Position numbers and translations under genes: made by a program. A stretch of 64,000 bases of DNA from Pseudomonas sp. MTM4 (GTDB lineage Bacteria; Pseudomonadota; Gammaproteobacteria; Pseudomonadales; Pseudomonadaceae), in NCBI RefSeq assembly GCF_019355055.1, contig NZ_CP048411.1, forward strand, positions 2,046,001-2,110,000, given 5' to 3'. The notes beneath the pieces are model-generated. The model made no database searches and was not told where the DNA came from. It saw only the letters and a list, made by a program, of their open reading frames with translations. Positions 7,886 to 16,870 of the stretch are shown piece by piece; position 1 is the first letter of the stretch; every line of letters begins with the position of its first letter.

Positions 7886-7918
7886 AGCACAAAGCCCCGT
7901 ACTCCGGGGCTTTGTGCT
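7886..7918 (+). terminator. Hairpin terminator following the ssrA 3' end
   Basis: AGCACAAAGCCCCG (7886-7899) and CGGGGCTTTGTGCT (7905-7918) form a perfect 14-bp stem with a 5-nt loop. It lies directly behind the CCA of the ssrA fragment and is probably the original tmRNA terminator. Confidence 0.75.
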
Positions 7919-7982
7919 GTCTGGACCTGCCGTTTCGGCGGGTGTTACATCAAGTAGTCACATCCAAGTGGGGCATCAACAG

Positions 7983-8100
7983 ATGCCTAGGATGAAACTC
8001 GCCCCTACCTACCTCACCCAGAACCGTCACAGAACCTTTTACTACCGCATGGTGTTCCCGCCTCGCTGCGCCCGCTAGTCAAAGCACATGCTGATGACGG
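7983..8100 (+). pseudogene. Tyrosine integrase, N-terminal remnant (frameshifted)
   Basis: From the ATG at 7983 or 7992 the frame reads KLAPTYLTQNRHRTFYYRMV, the pattern at the start of phage-type integrases with a SAM-like N-terminal domain. After FPPR the frame is lost. One frame over, the sequence continues as LRPLVKAHADD, so a single-base deletion near 8065 is likely. No catalytic domain follows. Its place 100 bp behind the ssrA 3' end is where ssrA-specific integrase genes normally sit. Confidence 0.6.
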
Positions 8101-8229
8101 TGTACGCTCGATGGATAGATTCCAATCGGCAGGGGGCTGAGCGAGCTGGGAAGGCGTAAAGAATATTCAGAATACGCCCGAGATGTTGGCAGCCTGACCC
8201 CGTTGCCAGCCGCCGCCATGCATACGTTC

Positions 8230-9138
8230 TTATCGGGCCTTCACTACGGAGACAATCTGCTCGCGCAACCACTTCAGCCCGACGGCTGCGTTTTGCTGCT
8301 TGTGCCAGATCAAGTTCACCTGGACCGACGCCATGGCTATAGGAAGAGAGAGAATTTGGAGGGAGTACTGTTGGGCGAAATGCTCAGCGAGTGGTCTGGG
8401 CACGGTTCCGAGCAAGTGGGAGCGAGAAACAATCGAGGGAATCGCCAAATAGTGCGGTACGAGCAGCTGCACCTTCCGCTGCACTTTTGCAGAGCCCAGA
8501 ACGATCTCCAATGGCGACCCACGCCCGGCGCGTGGATGAACCGAGACGTGATGGCAATTCTGGTACTGCTCCATTGTCAGCCGCCCTTTGAGCTCGGGGT
8601 GATTCGCACAGGCAATGACCGCAAGTTCTTCTTCACGCAGCGGCTGGTAATGCAGATCGTCATCGTCGAAGTGCAGATAGTCGATGGCCAGATCCAGTTC
8701 GCCGGTCCCCAGGTGCTTTACAAGGGTGTCTGCATTATCTGACTGCACGGAGAGCACCAGTCGTGGCGCCGTTGCCTGCAATTTCGCCAGAACGTTCGGT
8801 AGAAACACGGCCTGCGCGTAATCGTTCATAGATACCCGAAACAGCAGGTCGCTCTCGGCATCGATCGCTTCCTGTGGACCCAGTCCGATGCGCAGCAGAT
8901 GCAATGCTTGGCGCACCGGCCCATAGAGGGTATGCGCATGCGGGGTAGGCACCATCCCCCGTGAGGTACGTTGGAACAAGGGCTCGCCCAACTGCTCGCG
9001 TAAGCGGGCCAAGGCGTTGCTGACCGTCGACTGGCTCAAGTGCAAGCGCACAGCGGCTCGCGACAAGTTTTGTTCCTGCATCAGCGCATCGAAGATCAAC
9101 AACAGATTCAAATCGATCTGTCGCAAATTCGTAATCAT
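8230..9138 (-). CDS. LysR family transcriptional regulator
   Basis: The 302-residue protein starts with the LysR helix-turn-helix (IDLNLLLIFDALMQEQNLSR, LHLSQSTVSNALARLREQLG, LFQRTSRGMVPT) and continues with an effector-binding domain. The form is that of the NodD/LinR-like or PcpR-like subgroup (RQIDLNLL start). It diverges from the hydroxylase-SRPBCC fusion gene, with 75 bp between the start codons. That AT-rich gap (TTCTTAATATCCATTAGGAA) would hold shared promoters and operators. Control of the neighbouring gene is inferred. Confidence 0.85.
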   Translation of the reverse strand: MITNLRQIDLNLLLIFDALMQEQNLSRAAVRLHLSQSTVSNALARLREQLGEPLFQRTSRGMVPTPHAHTLYGPVRQALHLLRIGLGPQEAIDAESDLLFRVSMNDYAQAVFLPNVLAKLQATAPRLVLSVQSDNADTLVKHLGTGELDLAIDYLHFDDDDLHYQPLREEELAVIACANHPELKGRLTMEQYQNCHHVSVHPRAGRGSPLEIVLGSAKVQRKVQLLVPHYLAIPSIVSRSHLLGTVPRPLAEHFAQQYSLQILSLPIAMASVQVNLIWHKQQNAAVGLKWLREQIVSVVKAR

Positions 9139-9213
9139 GAATAAAGGACTTTCTTAATATCCATTAGGAAAATATTACTCCACGCCCTATCGTCCGGTCA
9201 ATTTCCAGACTGG

Positions 9214-10359
9214 ATGGGCAAAGACATGCAGTTCGATACGACCAGCTTTCGCGCGCGGTATCGCGCGAATATCAAGCCCCGCTACAGCGCCTGGCTGCAT
9301 GGCGGTTTTGTTCTTCTGTTCGGCGCGTTTTGCATTGGTTTTCTCTGGAGCCGTGCCGAGAACGTACAACCGTGGGAGTGGCTGGCGGTGCCGCTAGCGC
9401 TGATCCTCCAGAACTGGGGGGAGTACATGATTCACCAGCACCTGGGCCACTTCAAACGCCGCTTTAGCAAGATGTTCTACCAGCGTCATACCGGCGACCA
9501 TCACAGCTTCTTCGCTTATGGGCAGATGAGCTACGAGCGCGCCCAGGATTGGCGGGTCATTTTTTTCCCGGCGTGGCTGATCATCATCTTCGCGGCGGTG
9601 AATTTGGCGAGCTATTGGGCGCTGAGCCATTGGAATACCAACATTGCGGCCCTGTTCAGCGGAACGCTATTGCTCGGTTACCTCGCCTACGAAATTCTCC
9701 ATGCCTGCGAACATCTGCCGGAACAGCATCCCATCTCGAAGCTGCCATGGGTGCGCCAGATGCGTCGGCTGCACGAGCTGCACCACGCCCGTGGCTTGAT
9801 GCACAGGTTCAACTTCAACGTGGTGTTCCCGCTCTGGGACTGGATTTACGGGACGATGTACTGGGAAAACGACGGCCATATCGAAGATCGCAAGAAGATG
9901 ATCTCGGTGCAGCACCACATCGACATCTGCCGGTCGCCGAAGCAGGTGCTGGGCTATCTCAGCACTCCAACGCGCTGGCACGAATGGCATCACTATCCGG
10001 TGGAGATAAAAGGCTCTGCCGGCCCACTGCCTGCCGGCGCCGAGTTTGAGTACACGGGCGGCCGCGCGGGGTACCTGCTCTGGAATGTCATCGAATACGT
10101 GCCGGGGCATCGTTGGCAGGCGCGCGCGCGCGGTAAATACGGCCTGGTGATGTTCGTGACTTATGAGTGCGAACCGATGGGGACGATGACCCGGTTCACG
10201 CGCACACTGGAATATCGCTTCTCCCACCTGATCGGGCGCCTGGCCAACCACTTCCTCCTGCACAAGCGGATCGAGAAGGATTCGGCGGACCTACTGGGTA
10301 ACCTCAGCTCCGTGGCCGAGAAAGTGATTCCTGCGTCTTCGCCGCCTCCGACCCGCTAG
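9214..10359 (+). CDS. Membrane fatty acid hydroxylase/sterol desaturase-like protein fused to an SRPBCC domain
   Basis: The N-terminal 220 or so residues have two to four membrane segments and the His clusters of the di-iron fatty-acid hydroxylase superfamily: HQHLGH at about residue 73, HTGDHH at 92, HACEHLPEQHP at 163, and LHELHH at 187. From about residue 230 to 360 a second domain starts with VQHHIDICRSPKQVLGYL and contains WHEWHHYP, as in SRPBCC (polyketide cyclase-like, lipid-binding) proteins. Its pocket might hold the hydrophobic substrate or product. An ATG at 9226 (MQFDT) is an alternative start. The gene faces a LysR regulator. The substrate is not known. Confidence 0.7.
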   Translation: MGKDMQFDTTSFRARYRANIKPRYSAWLHGGFVLLFGAFCIGFLWSRAENVQPWEWLAVPLALILQNWGEYMIHQHLGHFKRRFSKMFYQRHTGDHHSFFAYGQMSYERAQDWRVIFFPAWLIIIFAAVNLASYWALSHWNTNIAALFSGTLLLGYLAYEILHACEHLPEQHPISKLPWVRQMRRLHELHHARGLMHRFNFNVVFPLWDWIYGTMYWENDGHIEDRKKMISVQHHIDICRSPKQVLGYLSTPTRWHEWHHYPVEIKGSAGPLPAGAEFEYTGGRAGYLLWNVIEYVPGHRWQARARGKYGLVMFVTYECEPMGTMTRFTRTLEYRFSHLIGRLANHFLLHKRIEKDSADLLGNLSSVAEKVIPASSPPPTR

Positions 10360-10482
10360 CATGCTGCTCTGGTTCGCGCCAGGCCGCCCTTGGCTGCCAG
10401 GGCCCCGCGCTTGCTGGGTGGATTGCCACATCGGCCTCCACCCGCAATGCCGCAGCCAGACCCTAATGCCTACGAATGAAAA

Positions 10483-13056
10483 CTAGGCGGTCGGCTCCTG
10501 CGCCATCATGAAACGCTCGCGCGGATCGGCGATCTGAATGCCCAGCTCGCGGAAGTGCTCGAAGATGCGCCGGTTGAACTCGCGTTGAACGCCCCAGCGC
10601 CCCTTGTCGATACAGCGCATCTGCCCAGCCAGCGTCACCATCGAGCCATCCACCGAATCGACGCCCCATACGGCCAGATCGTCGATGATCAGGTCGGCGA
10701 ACGCCGGGTCAGCACGCAACTCAGCGCCGATCCTCTTCAGCTCGGCGATCGCCTGGTCGATGTCGGTGTCGTAGCCGACACTGATCCGTACCGCAGCATT
10801 GCCAATGCCGCGGTTGGTGTTGTTGACCGTGGACACCGAGCTGAACGGGACGATGTGCAACGAACCGTCGCCCGCGCGCAGCCGCACGGTGCGGATCGAC
10901 AGATTTTCTACCGTGCCGGAGACGCCCGCGACGGTCACCCAGTCGCCCACCTGCATGGCATTTTCCATCAGTAGGAAAATGCCGGTGATGAAGTCCTGGA
11001 CCAACTTCTGCGAGCCGAAACCCAGGGCGACGCCGATGATGCTCGCGCCCGCCAGCAGAGGCGTCGTATTGATGCCAACCTCGCTAAGAGCGGTCAGGCC
11101 GACGACCAGCAAAATTACTATCATCAACCCCGTACGCAGCATCGGCAGTAGCGTGCGCAGCCTCGCGGCCCGCATCAGTTCCCCGCTTTCGCTCCAGCGG
11201 GTGATACGCCGCTCGAGCACGGCATTGGTCAGTTGCCAGACCACCAATGCCAGGATCACCGCAATCGCGATGGTCATCACGGCGCCGGCCAGGCTGCGGC
11301 CGATGGTTCCCGCTGCGAACCAGCTGATCGCATCGAAGCCCCAGGCCTGAAAGAGCGCGACCAGTACACAGACGGCGATCAACGCCGACATGAGCCAGCG
11401 CACCAGCGGATACAGCTGCTCGACCAACCGGCTGCGCACGCCATCTGATGTTTGCGCAGTATCGGTATCACCATATTGGTCACCGACGAATGCCCGCTCC
11501 AGCGCACCGAGCGCCAGTACCGCGGCCAGGCGGCCGAGCACTACGATGCCACCGGTCAACCCGATGAACTCGATCAGCTTCGGAAACCCGTTCTCAACGC
11601 CGAGAGCCCAGACGACCCACAGGCCCATCACAAACGCGGCGGCGGCGATGGCCCAGACCTGCGCGGCCCAACGGCGGAGCAGCACGAGCGGCCCGCTGCT
11701 GCCCGCTTTGGGCGCGATGGCGTCGCGCACCGGCCGCCGCAGCTTGAAGATGAGCATGACGATCATCAAATGGGCGAGCAGCGAGATGAATTTCAGGATA
11801 GCGGCGCGCCCTGCCGCACCGCTGCCGAGATGCTGCAACGCATCCGCCAGCGCGATACCGAAAGCCGCCAGCGCCACGAAGCACAGCGCCCAGCTGTTCA
11901 GCAGCCGCGACGTCTCTCCGCTTACCCTGAAAACTCGCAGGCCATAGCCCGTCGGCGATAACAGCAGGCGCACCACCGCCATGGTGAAGCGGGTGAAGAG
12001 GTAAGCGAGAACGAACCCGCCGGTGACTTCGCGGGTCCGCTCGTCGAGGCTGGGGTAAAGATGCGCGACCAGCGCGGCAACGCAGAAAAACAAGACCAGC
12101 GGCAACAGATCCAGCAGAAAGATGCCAAGCGCGAACGGCAAGTGCCGCAGAGCACCGCGATGGTCGCCAAAGCTGCTGTTATGCCGACCCTTGGGTTCTG
12201 CCGCAGCGGGTTTCGACTCTTCGCTTTCACCGGCTATCGCCGGCCCCGCGTCAGCGGTCCCCGCAACTTTCTGCTCGGAACCGCCTAGAGGAATGGCCTC
12301 AACCCTTTCGACTCCGTCTCGAATGGTTTGCATCAGTGCGACGCCAGACTGCTCAGGCTGGGTCGCGGCCGCTGCGGCGGCACGCTCGGCGTCCATCTGC
12401 TCGGGCTGCTGCCGAACACGTAGAGAAGGCTCAGCCGCCCCGGCAGCGCTCGCACGCACCTCGATCTCCCGCGCGTGCTCTTGCAAGGCCATGCTGGGTC
12501 TACGCAGTAAACGTCGCATGCCCCACTCGACAAGCAAACCGAGGGAAAACACCACCGTCAGGGCGATCAGCGCATCGACAAACAATGCCCGGCCCGCCTG
12601 GGATCTGAAAATCGAATCGAACCACGCGGGCAGTTCCAGCAGAGCGTCCCTGACCTGACCCACCTGCTGACCAAGGCCATCGGCCCAACGCGAGACCTGC
12701 CCCAGCATCTGCGCTATCAGACCGCCCTCCTCCAAAGGCGTTATCACCGGCTCCGGCTCTGGTTCAGCCGCTACCGGCGCCTCGGCCGGCGCCGCGTCAC
12801 CATCGGCATCGGCACCGGTCCCATCTACTGCCGCAACCACGGTTTGGTCGTTCGCAATGACTCTGAGCGTCGCCAGAACATCGGCGCGCCGCCCCTCATC
12901 CTGGAGCACCTCGGCCGCACGCCGTGCATCCTGAGAAGAGACCTCGTCGGACAGAAACGACGGATCACTCTGCGCCTGCGCCTGCATCGGCGCAGCCAAC
13001 TGCAGCAGAGCGGCAATGAGCGGAACACTAAGAAATCTTGAACGTGAGCTATGCAT
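10483..13056 (-). CDS. Large MscS-family mechanosensitive channel
   Basis: The 857-residue protein has a signal peptide (residues 1-28, ending PMQAQA) and a periplasmic stretch with a Glu/Pro/Ala-rich segment. About ten membrane segments follow. A C-terminal MscS core covers about residues 660-840 (LLAGASIIGVALGFGSQKLV, FLLMENAMQVGDWVTVAGVS, NNTNRGIGNA). The layout resembles E. coli YbiO/MscK-type channels that release solutes on hypo-osmotic shock. The ATG at 13056 was preferred to the longer frame beginning at 13206 because the signal peptide follows it directly. The neighbouring genes give no functional link. Confidence 0.8.
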   Translation of the reverse strand: MHSSRSRFLSVPLIAALLQLAAPMQAQAQSDPSFLSDEVSSQDARRAAEVLQDEGRRADVLATLRVIANDQTVVAAVDGTGADADGDAAPAEAPVAAEPEPEPVITPLEEGGLIAQMLGQVSRWADGLGQQVGQVRDALLELPAWFDSIFRSQAGRALFVDALIALTVVFSLGLLVEWGMRRLLRRPSMALQEHAREIEVRASAAGAAEPSLRVRQQPEQMDAERAAAAAATQPEQSGVALMQTIRDGVERVEAIPLGGSEQKVAGTADAGPAIAGESEESKPAAAEPKGRHNSSFGDHRGALRHLPFALGIFLLDLLPLVLFFCVAALVAHLYPSLDERTREVTGGFVLAYLFTRFTMAVVRLLLSPTGYGLRVFRVSGETSRLLNSWALCFVALAAFGIALADALQHLGSGAAGRAAILKFISLLAHLMIVMLIFKLRRPVRDAIAPKAGSSGPLVLLRRWAAQVWAIAAAAFVMGLWVVWALGVENGFPKLIEFIGLTGGIVVLGRLAAVLALGALERAFVGDQYGDTDTAQTSDGVRSRLVEQLYPLVRWLMSALIAVCVLVALFQAWGFDAISWFAAGTIGRSLAGAVMTIAIAVILALVVWQLTNAVLERRITRWSESGELMRAARLRTLLPMLRTGLMIVILLVVGLTALSEVGINTTPLLAGASIIGVALGFGSQKLVQDFITGIFLLMENAMQVGDWVTVAGVSGTVENLSIRTVRLRAGDGSLHIVPFSSVSTVNNTNRGIGNAAVRISVGYDTDIDQAIAELKRIGAELRADPAFADLIIDDLAVWGVDSVDGSMVTLAGQMRCIDKGRWGVQREFNRRIFEHFRELGIQIADPRERFMMAQEPTA

Positions 13057-13392
13057 GAGTCGAATGGGACCTTGGGGTAGGCTGAAGCGGGACTGGCGTT
13101 CCAGACAGGAACTGGATCGATAAGCCCAGTGACCGCTTCGCATTGGGCATCTAGGGAGGCACTGAGTTTCAAGCAATGCGTACATCCCTCCGTTCAGCGT
13201 AGTCACGGTGCGTAAGCGGCTGAAACAGCAACAGCTCCAGTGCCTGTCAGGATGAAATACCTTGCAATGAGTGATTGCTTGAGCGGCACACGGCGCCTGC
13301 TAGATTAGCGCCGCGACGCCGGGCCCCTCTGACAGCTACCCAGCTGCCATGTCGGAGTTGCAGTTTGTACAACTTCGACTTAGGAGGGGCTC

Positions 13393-14400
13393 ATGAGCAC
13401 CCTAGAACCGTTCTTCATGGCCGAGTTCCTCGGCACTGCCACCTGGTTGTGGCTCGTCTTCATCACCGTTGTCATCAGCCTGCTGGTCTTCGACCTCGGG
13501 GTGCTTCACCGTGAGCATCGCGAAATCGGCGTCCGGGAAAGCCTGTTGTTGTCCGCCGGCTACATCACGGCCGGCCTGCTCTTCGGCCTTTGGGTCTGGC
13601 AGGTCAAGGGCGGCGACGCCGGTATGGATTTCTACACCGGCTTTCTGATCGAGAAGTCGTTGTCCATGGACAACGTGTTTCTCATGGCGATGATCTTCAG
13701 CTTCCTGGCCATCCCGCGTAAGTACCAGCACGAGGTGCTGTTCTGGGGCATTCTCGGCGTGATCGTGCTGCGCGCCATCATGATCGGCCTCGGCGCCGCG
13801 CTGATACACGAGTTCAGCTGGATTCTCTATGTATTTGGCGTCTTCCTGCTGCTGACCGGTGTGAAGATGCTGTTCAGCAAGGTCGATGACCATCCGGATC
13901 TGTCCGAAAACACGTTGGTGAAATTCTTGCGTCGGCACATGCGCGTCACGGACGGTCTGCATGAGGGGCGTTTCTTCGTGCGCCAGCCGGATGCCAGCGG
14001 CCGCATGGTCGTCTGGGCCACACCGCTGTTCCTGGCGCTGGTGCTGATCGAGTGTGCCGACCTGGTGTTCGCGGTGGACAGCGTGCCGGCGATCTTCGCC
14101 ATCACCCAGGACCCGTTTATCGTCTACACCTCGAACATCTTCGCGATCCTTGGCCTGCGTGCGCTGTACTTCGCCCTGGCGGCGATGATTCATCGCTTCG
14201 CCTACCTCAAGTACGCCCTGGCTCTGGTGCTGGTGTTCATCGGCTGCAAGATCTTCCTGGTCGGCATTATTGGCAAGACTCCGCCGGCGATTTCCCTGAG
14301 CGTTACGGTCGGCCTGCTGGTCGGTGGCGTGCTGCTGTCGCTGTGGAAGACCCGCAACGACCCGCCTCTCGCCGATACCGAAACGAACCGCCATTCATAA
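13393..14400 (+). CDS. TerC/Alx family integral membrane protein
   Basis: The 335-residue protein has about nine membrane helices and the TerC signature residues. These include an Asp in FDLGVLHR, then EKSLSMDNVFLMAMIFSF near residue 90, and LVLIECADLVFAVDSVPAIF in the second half. The length and the long loop (residues 155-200) are like Alx, which exports manganese or is induced by alkali in E. coli. AGGAGGGGCTC before the ATG is a near-perfect ribosome-binding site. A hairpin terminator follows. I could not recognise a yybP-ykoY (manganese) riboswitch in the 90 bp upstream, although such switches often precede this family. Confidence 0.85.
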   Translation: MSTLEPFFMAEFLGTATWLWLVFITVVISLLVFDLGVLHREHREIGVRESLLLSAGYITAGLLFGLWVWQVKGGDAGMDFYTGFLIEKSLSMDNVFLMAMIFSFLAIPRKYQHEVLFWGILGVIVLRAIMIGLGAALIHEFSWILYVFGVFLLLTGVKMLFSKVDDHPDLSENTLVKFLRRHMRVTDGLHEGRFFVRQPDASGRMVVWATPLFLALVLIECADLVFAVDSVPAIFAITQDPFIVYTSNIFAILGLRALYFALAAMIHRFAYLKYALALVLVFIGCKIFLVGIIGKTPPAISLSVTVGLLVGGVLLSLWKTRNDPPLADTETNRHS

Positions 14401-14407
14401 CTCTACC

Positions 14408-14428
14408 GCCCCGGCTTGTCGGGGCTTT
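14408..14428 (+). terminator. Rho-independent terminator after the terC-like gene
   Basis: GCCCCG (14408-14413) pairs with CGGGGC (14420-14425) around GCTTGT and is followed by TTTC, 8 bp beyond the stop codon. Confidence 0.65.
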
Positions 14429-14449
14429 CATCACCGTTGGAGATAACAC

Positions 14450-14749
14450 ATGAAACCAGCATCCATTGCTTCCCGGACGCTAGTGGCCTTGATCGGCTCA
14501 ATCTTGGCCGGCTGCGAGGTCGCCGAGGAATCGGCGCAGAAGATCACGGAGAAGGCCGAGCAGGCCGTGCAGGAACTGGCGCGCAAGGCTGTCAGCGATA
14601 CCGTCAATGCGTTCAACGAGCAGATCGATCAGGTGCAGAAGTCGGCCAATGAGCTGCTCGGCCAGCCCGAAGAAGAAACATCGAACGACAAGCCCGAGCG
14701 CGAAGCCGAGGCGCCGCCGGCCTGGTCCGGCGAGGGCGTCGAGACATGA
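14450..14749 (+). CDS. Small lipoprotein with coiled helix
   Basis: The 99-residue product has a lipoprotein signal ending in the lipobox LAGC (Cys at about residue 22). A strongly helical, charged segment follows (residues 25-70, heptad-like EESAQKITEKAEQAVQELAR), then an acidic, proline-containing tail. GGAGATAACAC precedes the ATG. I do not recognise a family. The form suggests a periplasm-facing lipoprotein that could self-associate through its helix. It lies behind the terC-like terminator and so is probably transcribed separately. Confidence 0.6.
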   Translation: MKPASIASRTLVALIGSILAGCEVAEESAQKITEKAEQAVQELARKAVSDTVNAFNEQIDQVQKSANELLGQPEEETSNDKPEREAEAPPAWSGEGVET

Positions 14750-14923
14750 GTTCGTTCAATGGCTCTGGCTGCTCATCCGCAAGGCAGTGACACATCAACC
14801 GTTCAGCGGATGACAACAGGAAGGCGATGAGTGGGCGCTGTGGTGAAGCCGTTAGCTGTCAGAATGACATCACCGCTGCAATGGCGCAGCCACTGTCCCG
14901 AATCGAGCGCGAGCCTGTTGATC

Positions 14924-15136
14924 ATGTCTGCTGAAAAACTCTATACGATCGTCCTGGAACACAGCCTGGAGGTCCTTCTCGAGGCCGCCACGATGGATCA
15001 GGTCGAAGCGTTCTGGGATGCCAATGACACCCGTTACTTCGGCCTGCGCATGGAAGACGAAGATAGCCACCACGCGCGGGTGATTGTGACCGACGAGATT
15101 CCCGAGGAAGAGGAAGCCGATCTGTGTATCGGTTGA
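14924..15136 (+). CDS. Conserved-looking small hypothetical protein
   Basis: This is a 70-residue acidic protein (MSAEKLYTIVLEHSLEVLLE..., ending EEEEADLCIG). An upstream GTG at 14831 would extend it, but the ATG at 14924 begins the part with protein-like composition. No domain is recognised. The alternation of short strands and a helix (DQVEAFWDAN) suggests a small folded alpha/beta protein. It ends 12 bp from the convergent mdtD-like gene. Confidence 0.45.
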   Translation: MSAEKLYTIVLEHSLEVLLEAATMDQVEAFWDANDTRYFGLRMEDEDSHHARVIVTDEIPEEEEADLCIG

Positions 15137-15148
15137 TCTGACGCTCGC

Positions 15149-16558
15149 TCATTCCTCATCGATGAGGCGAGCAGCCATGACCCGCCTGCTGTCGAGCTGA
15201 GAGAACAGCGATGCCGCCAGCATCGACATCGTACCGATGCACAGAAACGTCAGATGAAAAGCCCGCAGCACGGCCTCACCATCGGCTCCAGGTACGGTGA
15301 AGCCGCCCAGCAGCGCACCCGCCGAAGCGACACCCAAGCTCATCGACAGCTGCACCACCACCGATAGCAGGCTGTTGCCGCTGCTGGCGTTCTGGTTGCT
15401 CAACCCGACCAGGGTCACGGTGTTCATGGCGGTGAACTGCATGGAATTGACCATCCCGATCAGGCTCAAGTGCAGCAATAGAAGCACCATCGGAGTGTGC
15501 GCATCGATCGTCGCCAGGCTGGCGATCAGCGAGCCCAGCAGCAGCGTGTTGCCGATCAGGATGCGGCGATAACCGAAACGGTCTATCAACGGTTTGGCCA
15601 AGGGCTTGATGAACATGGCGCCGAGCGCCAATGGAATCATGAGCATGCCCGCCTGCGCCGGCGAATAGCCCAGCGCCACCTGCAGCAGCAATGGCAGCAG
15701 GAACGGCAATGCGCCGCTTCCCAGACGCGCGAACAGGTTGCCGAAAATGCCCACGGCAAAGCTGCGGACGCGGAACAACGCCGGGCTGAACAACGGCTTG
15801 TCGACATGTCCGGCACGCAGCCAATAAGCCGTCAGGCAGGCTGCGCCGATCACGATGAGCAGCAGGACGCGTGCATGCGGCATGTGCATGTCGCCAAGCC
15901 CTTCGAGCGCGATGGTGATCAGCACCATCGCGCTACCAAAAAGCAGGAAACCGAAGCTGTCGAAGCGTATTCGCTCGGCGCTCTTCAGATCGGGCATGAA
16001 GCGAAACGCGGCCATGCAGCCGATCAGGCCGACCGGCAGGTTGATCAGGAAGATCCAGTGCCAGGACGCGTATTCCACCAGCCAGCCGCCGAGAGTCGGG
16101 CCGATCAGCGGACCGACCATGCCCGGCAGAGCGATGAACGTCATGACGCGCACGAACTCGCTGCGCGGATAGGCACGCAACACCACCAAACGCCCCACCG
16201 GCAGCATCAACGCGCCGCCCATGCCCTGTATCACCCGCGAGATCACCAGCTGGTTGAAGCTGGTGGACATCGCGCAGAGCAGCGAGCCAAGCGTGAACAA
16301 CAGGATCGCCGAGAAAAATATCCGCCGAGTGCCGAAGCGATCCGCCAACCAGCCCGACGCCGGTATCAACAGTGCCACGGTGAGCATGTAAGCGATAACC
16401 ACGCCTTGCATGCGCAGCGGATCTTCGGCCAGATCCCGCGCCATAGCCGGCAACGCGGTGTTGAGGATGGTGCCGTCGAGGGTTTGCATGAAGAATGCGA
16501 TGGCAACCAGCCAAGGCAGTACACGGGCGGTTCGGGCGTCCAGCACAACGGTTTGCAT
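15149..16558 (-). CDS. mdtD: MdtD-like DHA2 family MFS multidrug transporter
   Basis: The 469-residue protein has about 14 hydrophobic helices. Its DHA2-type motifs are LDGTILNTALPAMARDLAED in helix 1, LADRFGTRRIFF for motif A, and PLIGPTLGGWLVEYASWHWI for motif C. Such proteins export drugs or metabolites using the proton gradient. The start at 16558 (MQTVVLDART) is preceded by CAGGGGAGCCT, a good ribosome-binding site. The longer frame from 16687 lacks family similarity at its front. No mdtABC or regulator genes lie beside it, so the name rests on sequence type only. Confidence 0.8.
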   Translation of the reverse strand: MQTVVLDARTARVLPWLVAIAFFMQTLDGTILNTALPAMARDLAEDPLRMQGVVIAYMLTVALLIPASGWLADRFGTRRIFFSAILLFTLGSLLCAMSTSFNQLVISRVIQGMGGALMLPVGRLVVLRAYPRSEFVRVMTFIALPGMVGPLIGPTLGGWLVEYASWHWIFLINLPVGLIGCMAAFRFMPDLKSAERIRFDSFGFLLFGSAMVLITIALEGLGDMHMPHARVLLLIVIGAACLTAYWLRAGHVDKPLFSPALFRVRSFAVGIFGNLFARLGSGALPFLLPLLLQVALGYSPAQAGMLMIPLALGAMFIKPLAKPLIDRFGYRRILIGNTLLLGSLIASLATIDAHTPMVLLLLHLSLIGMVNSMQFTAMNTVTLVGLSNQNASSGNSLLSVVVQLSMSLGVASAGALLGGFTVPGADGEAVLRAFHLTFLCIGTMSMLAASLFSQLDSRRVMAARLIDEE

Positions 16559-16797
16559 AGGCTCCCCTGATTCGAAAAGCACATGGTAGGCCGCGCCTCG
16601 GAGAACTCGCAGAAATTTCCGAGCACGGGGGTCAGCCGGTCTGCGCAATGCCTTCAACGATCGGCCGCAAGGGGTGTGACAACTCAACGCAGCGGGATGC
16701 TGCCAGCGCAGGTCAGCCGCGCGCTTGAGCCATCACGGCGGCATAACTATGACGCGCGCCACTCTATACGTAACAAAGTATTTCCTTCAGAATTGAC

Positions 16798-16816
16798 GCG
16801 AATCATTATCGTTAAG
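16798..16816. promoter_or_regulatory. Fur-box-like sequence before the ftr operon
   Basis: GCGAATCATTATCGTTAAG resembles the 19-bp Fur consensus built from GATAAT/ATTATC repeats. It lies 55 bp upstream of the first iron-transport gene, so iron repression is likely. Binding is inferred. Confidence 0.6.
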
Positions 16817-16870
16817 CCTTGCGGATGCGAGTCTTGCTTCGTCATTCATAACGCTCCTCACGGAGGCTAC

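Noticed and set aside
13300..13392. Possible yybP-ykoY manganese riboswitch before the terC-like gene
   Set aside because: The conserved loops of that riboswitch could not be found by eye. Only a modest stem around GACAGC/CATGTC is visible.
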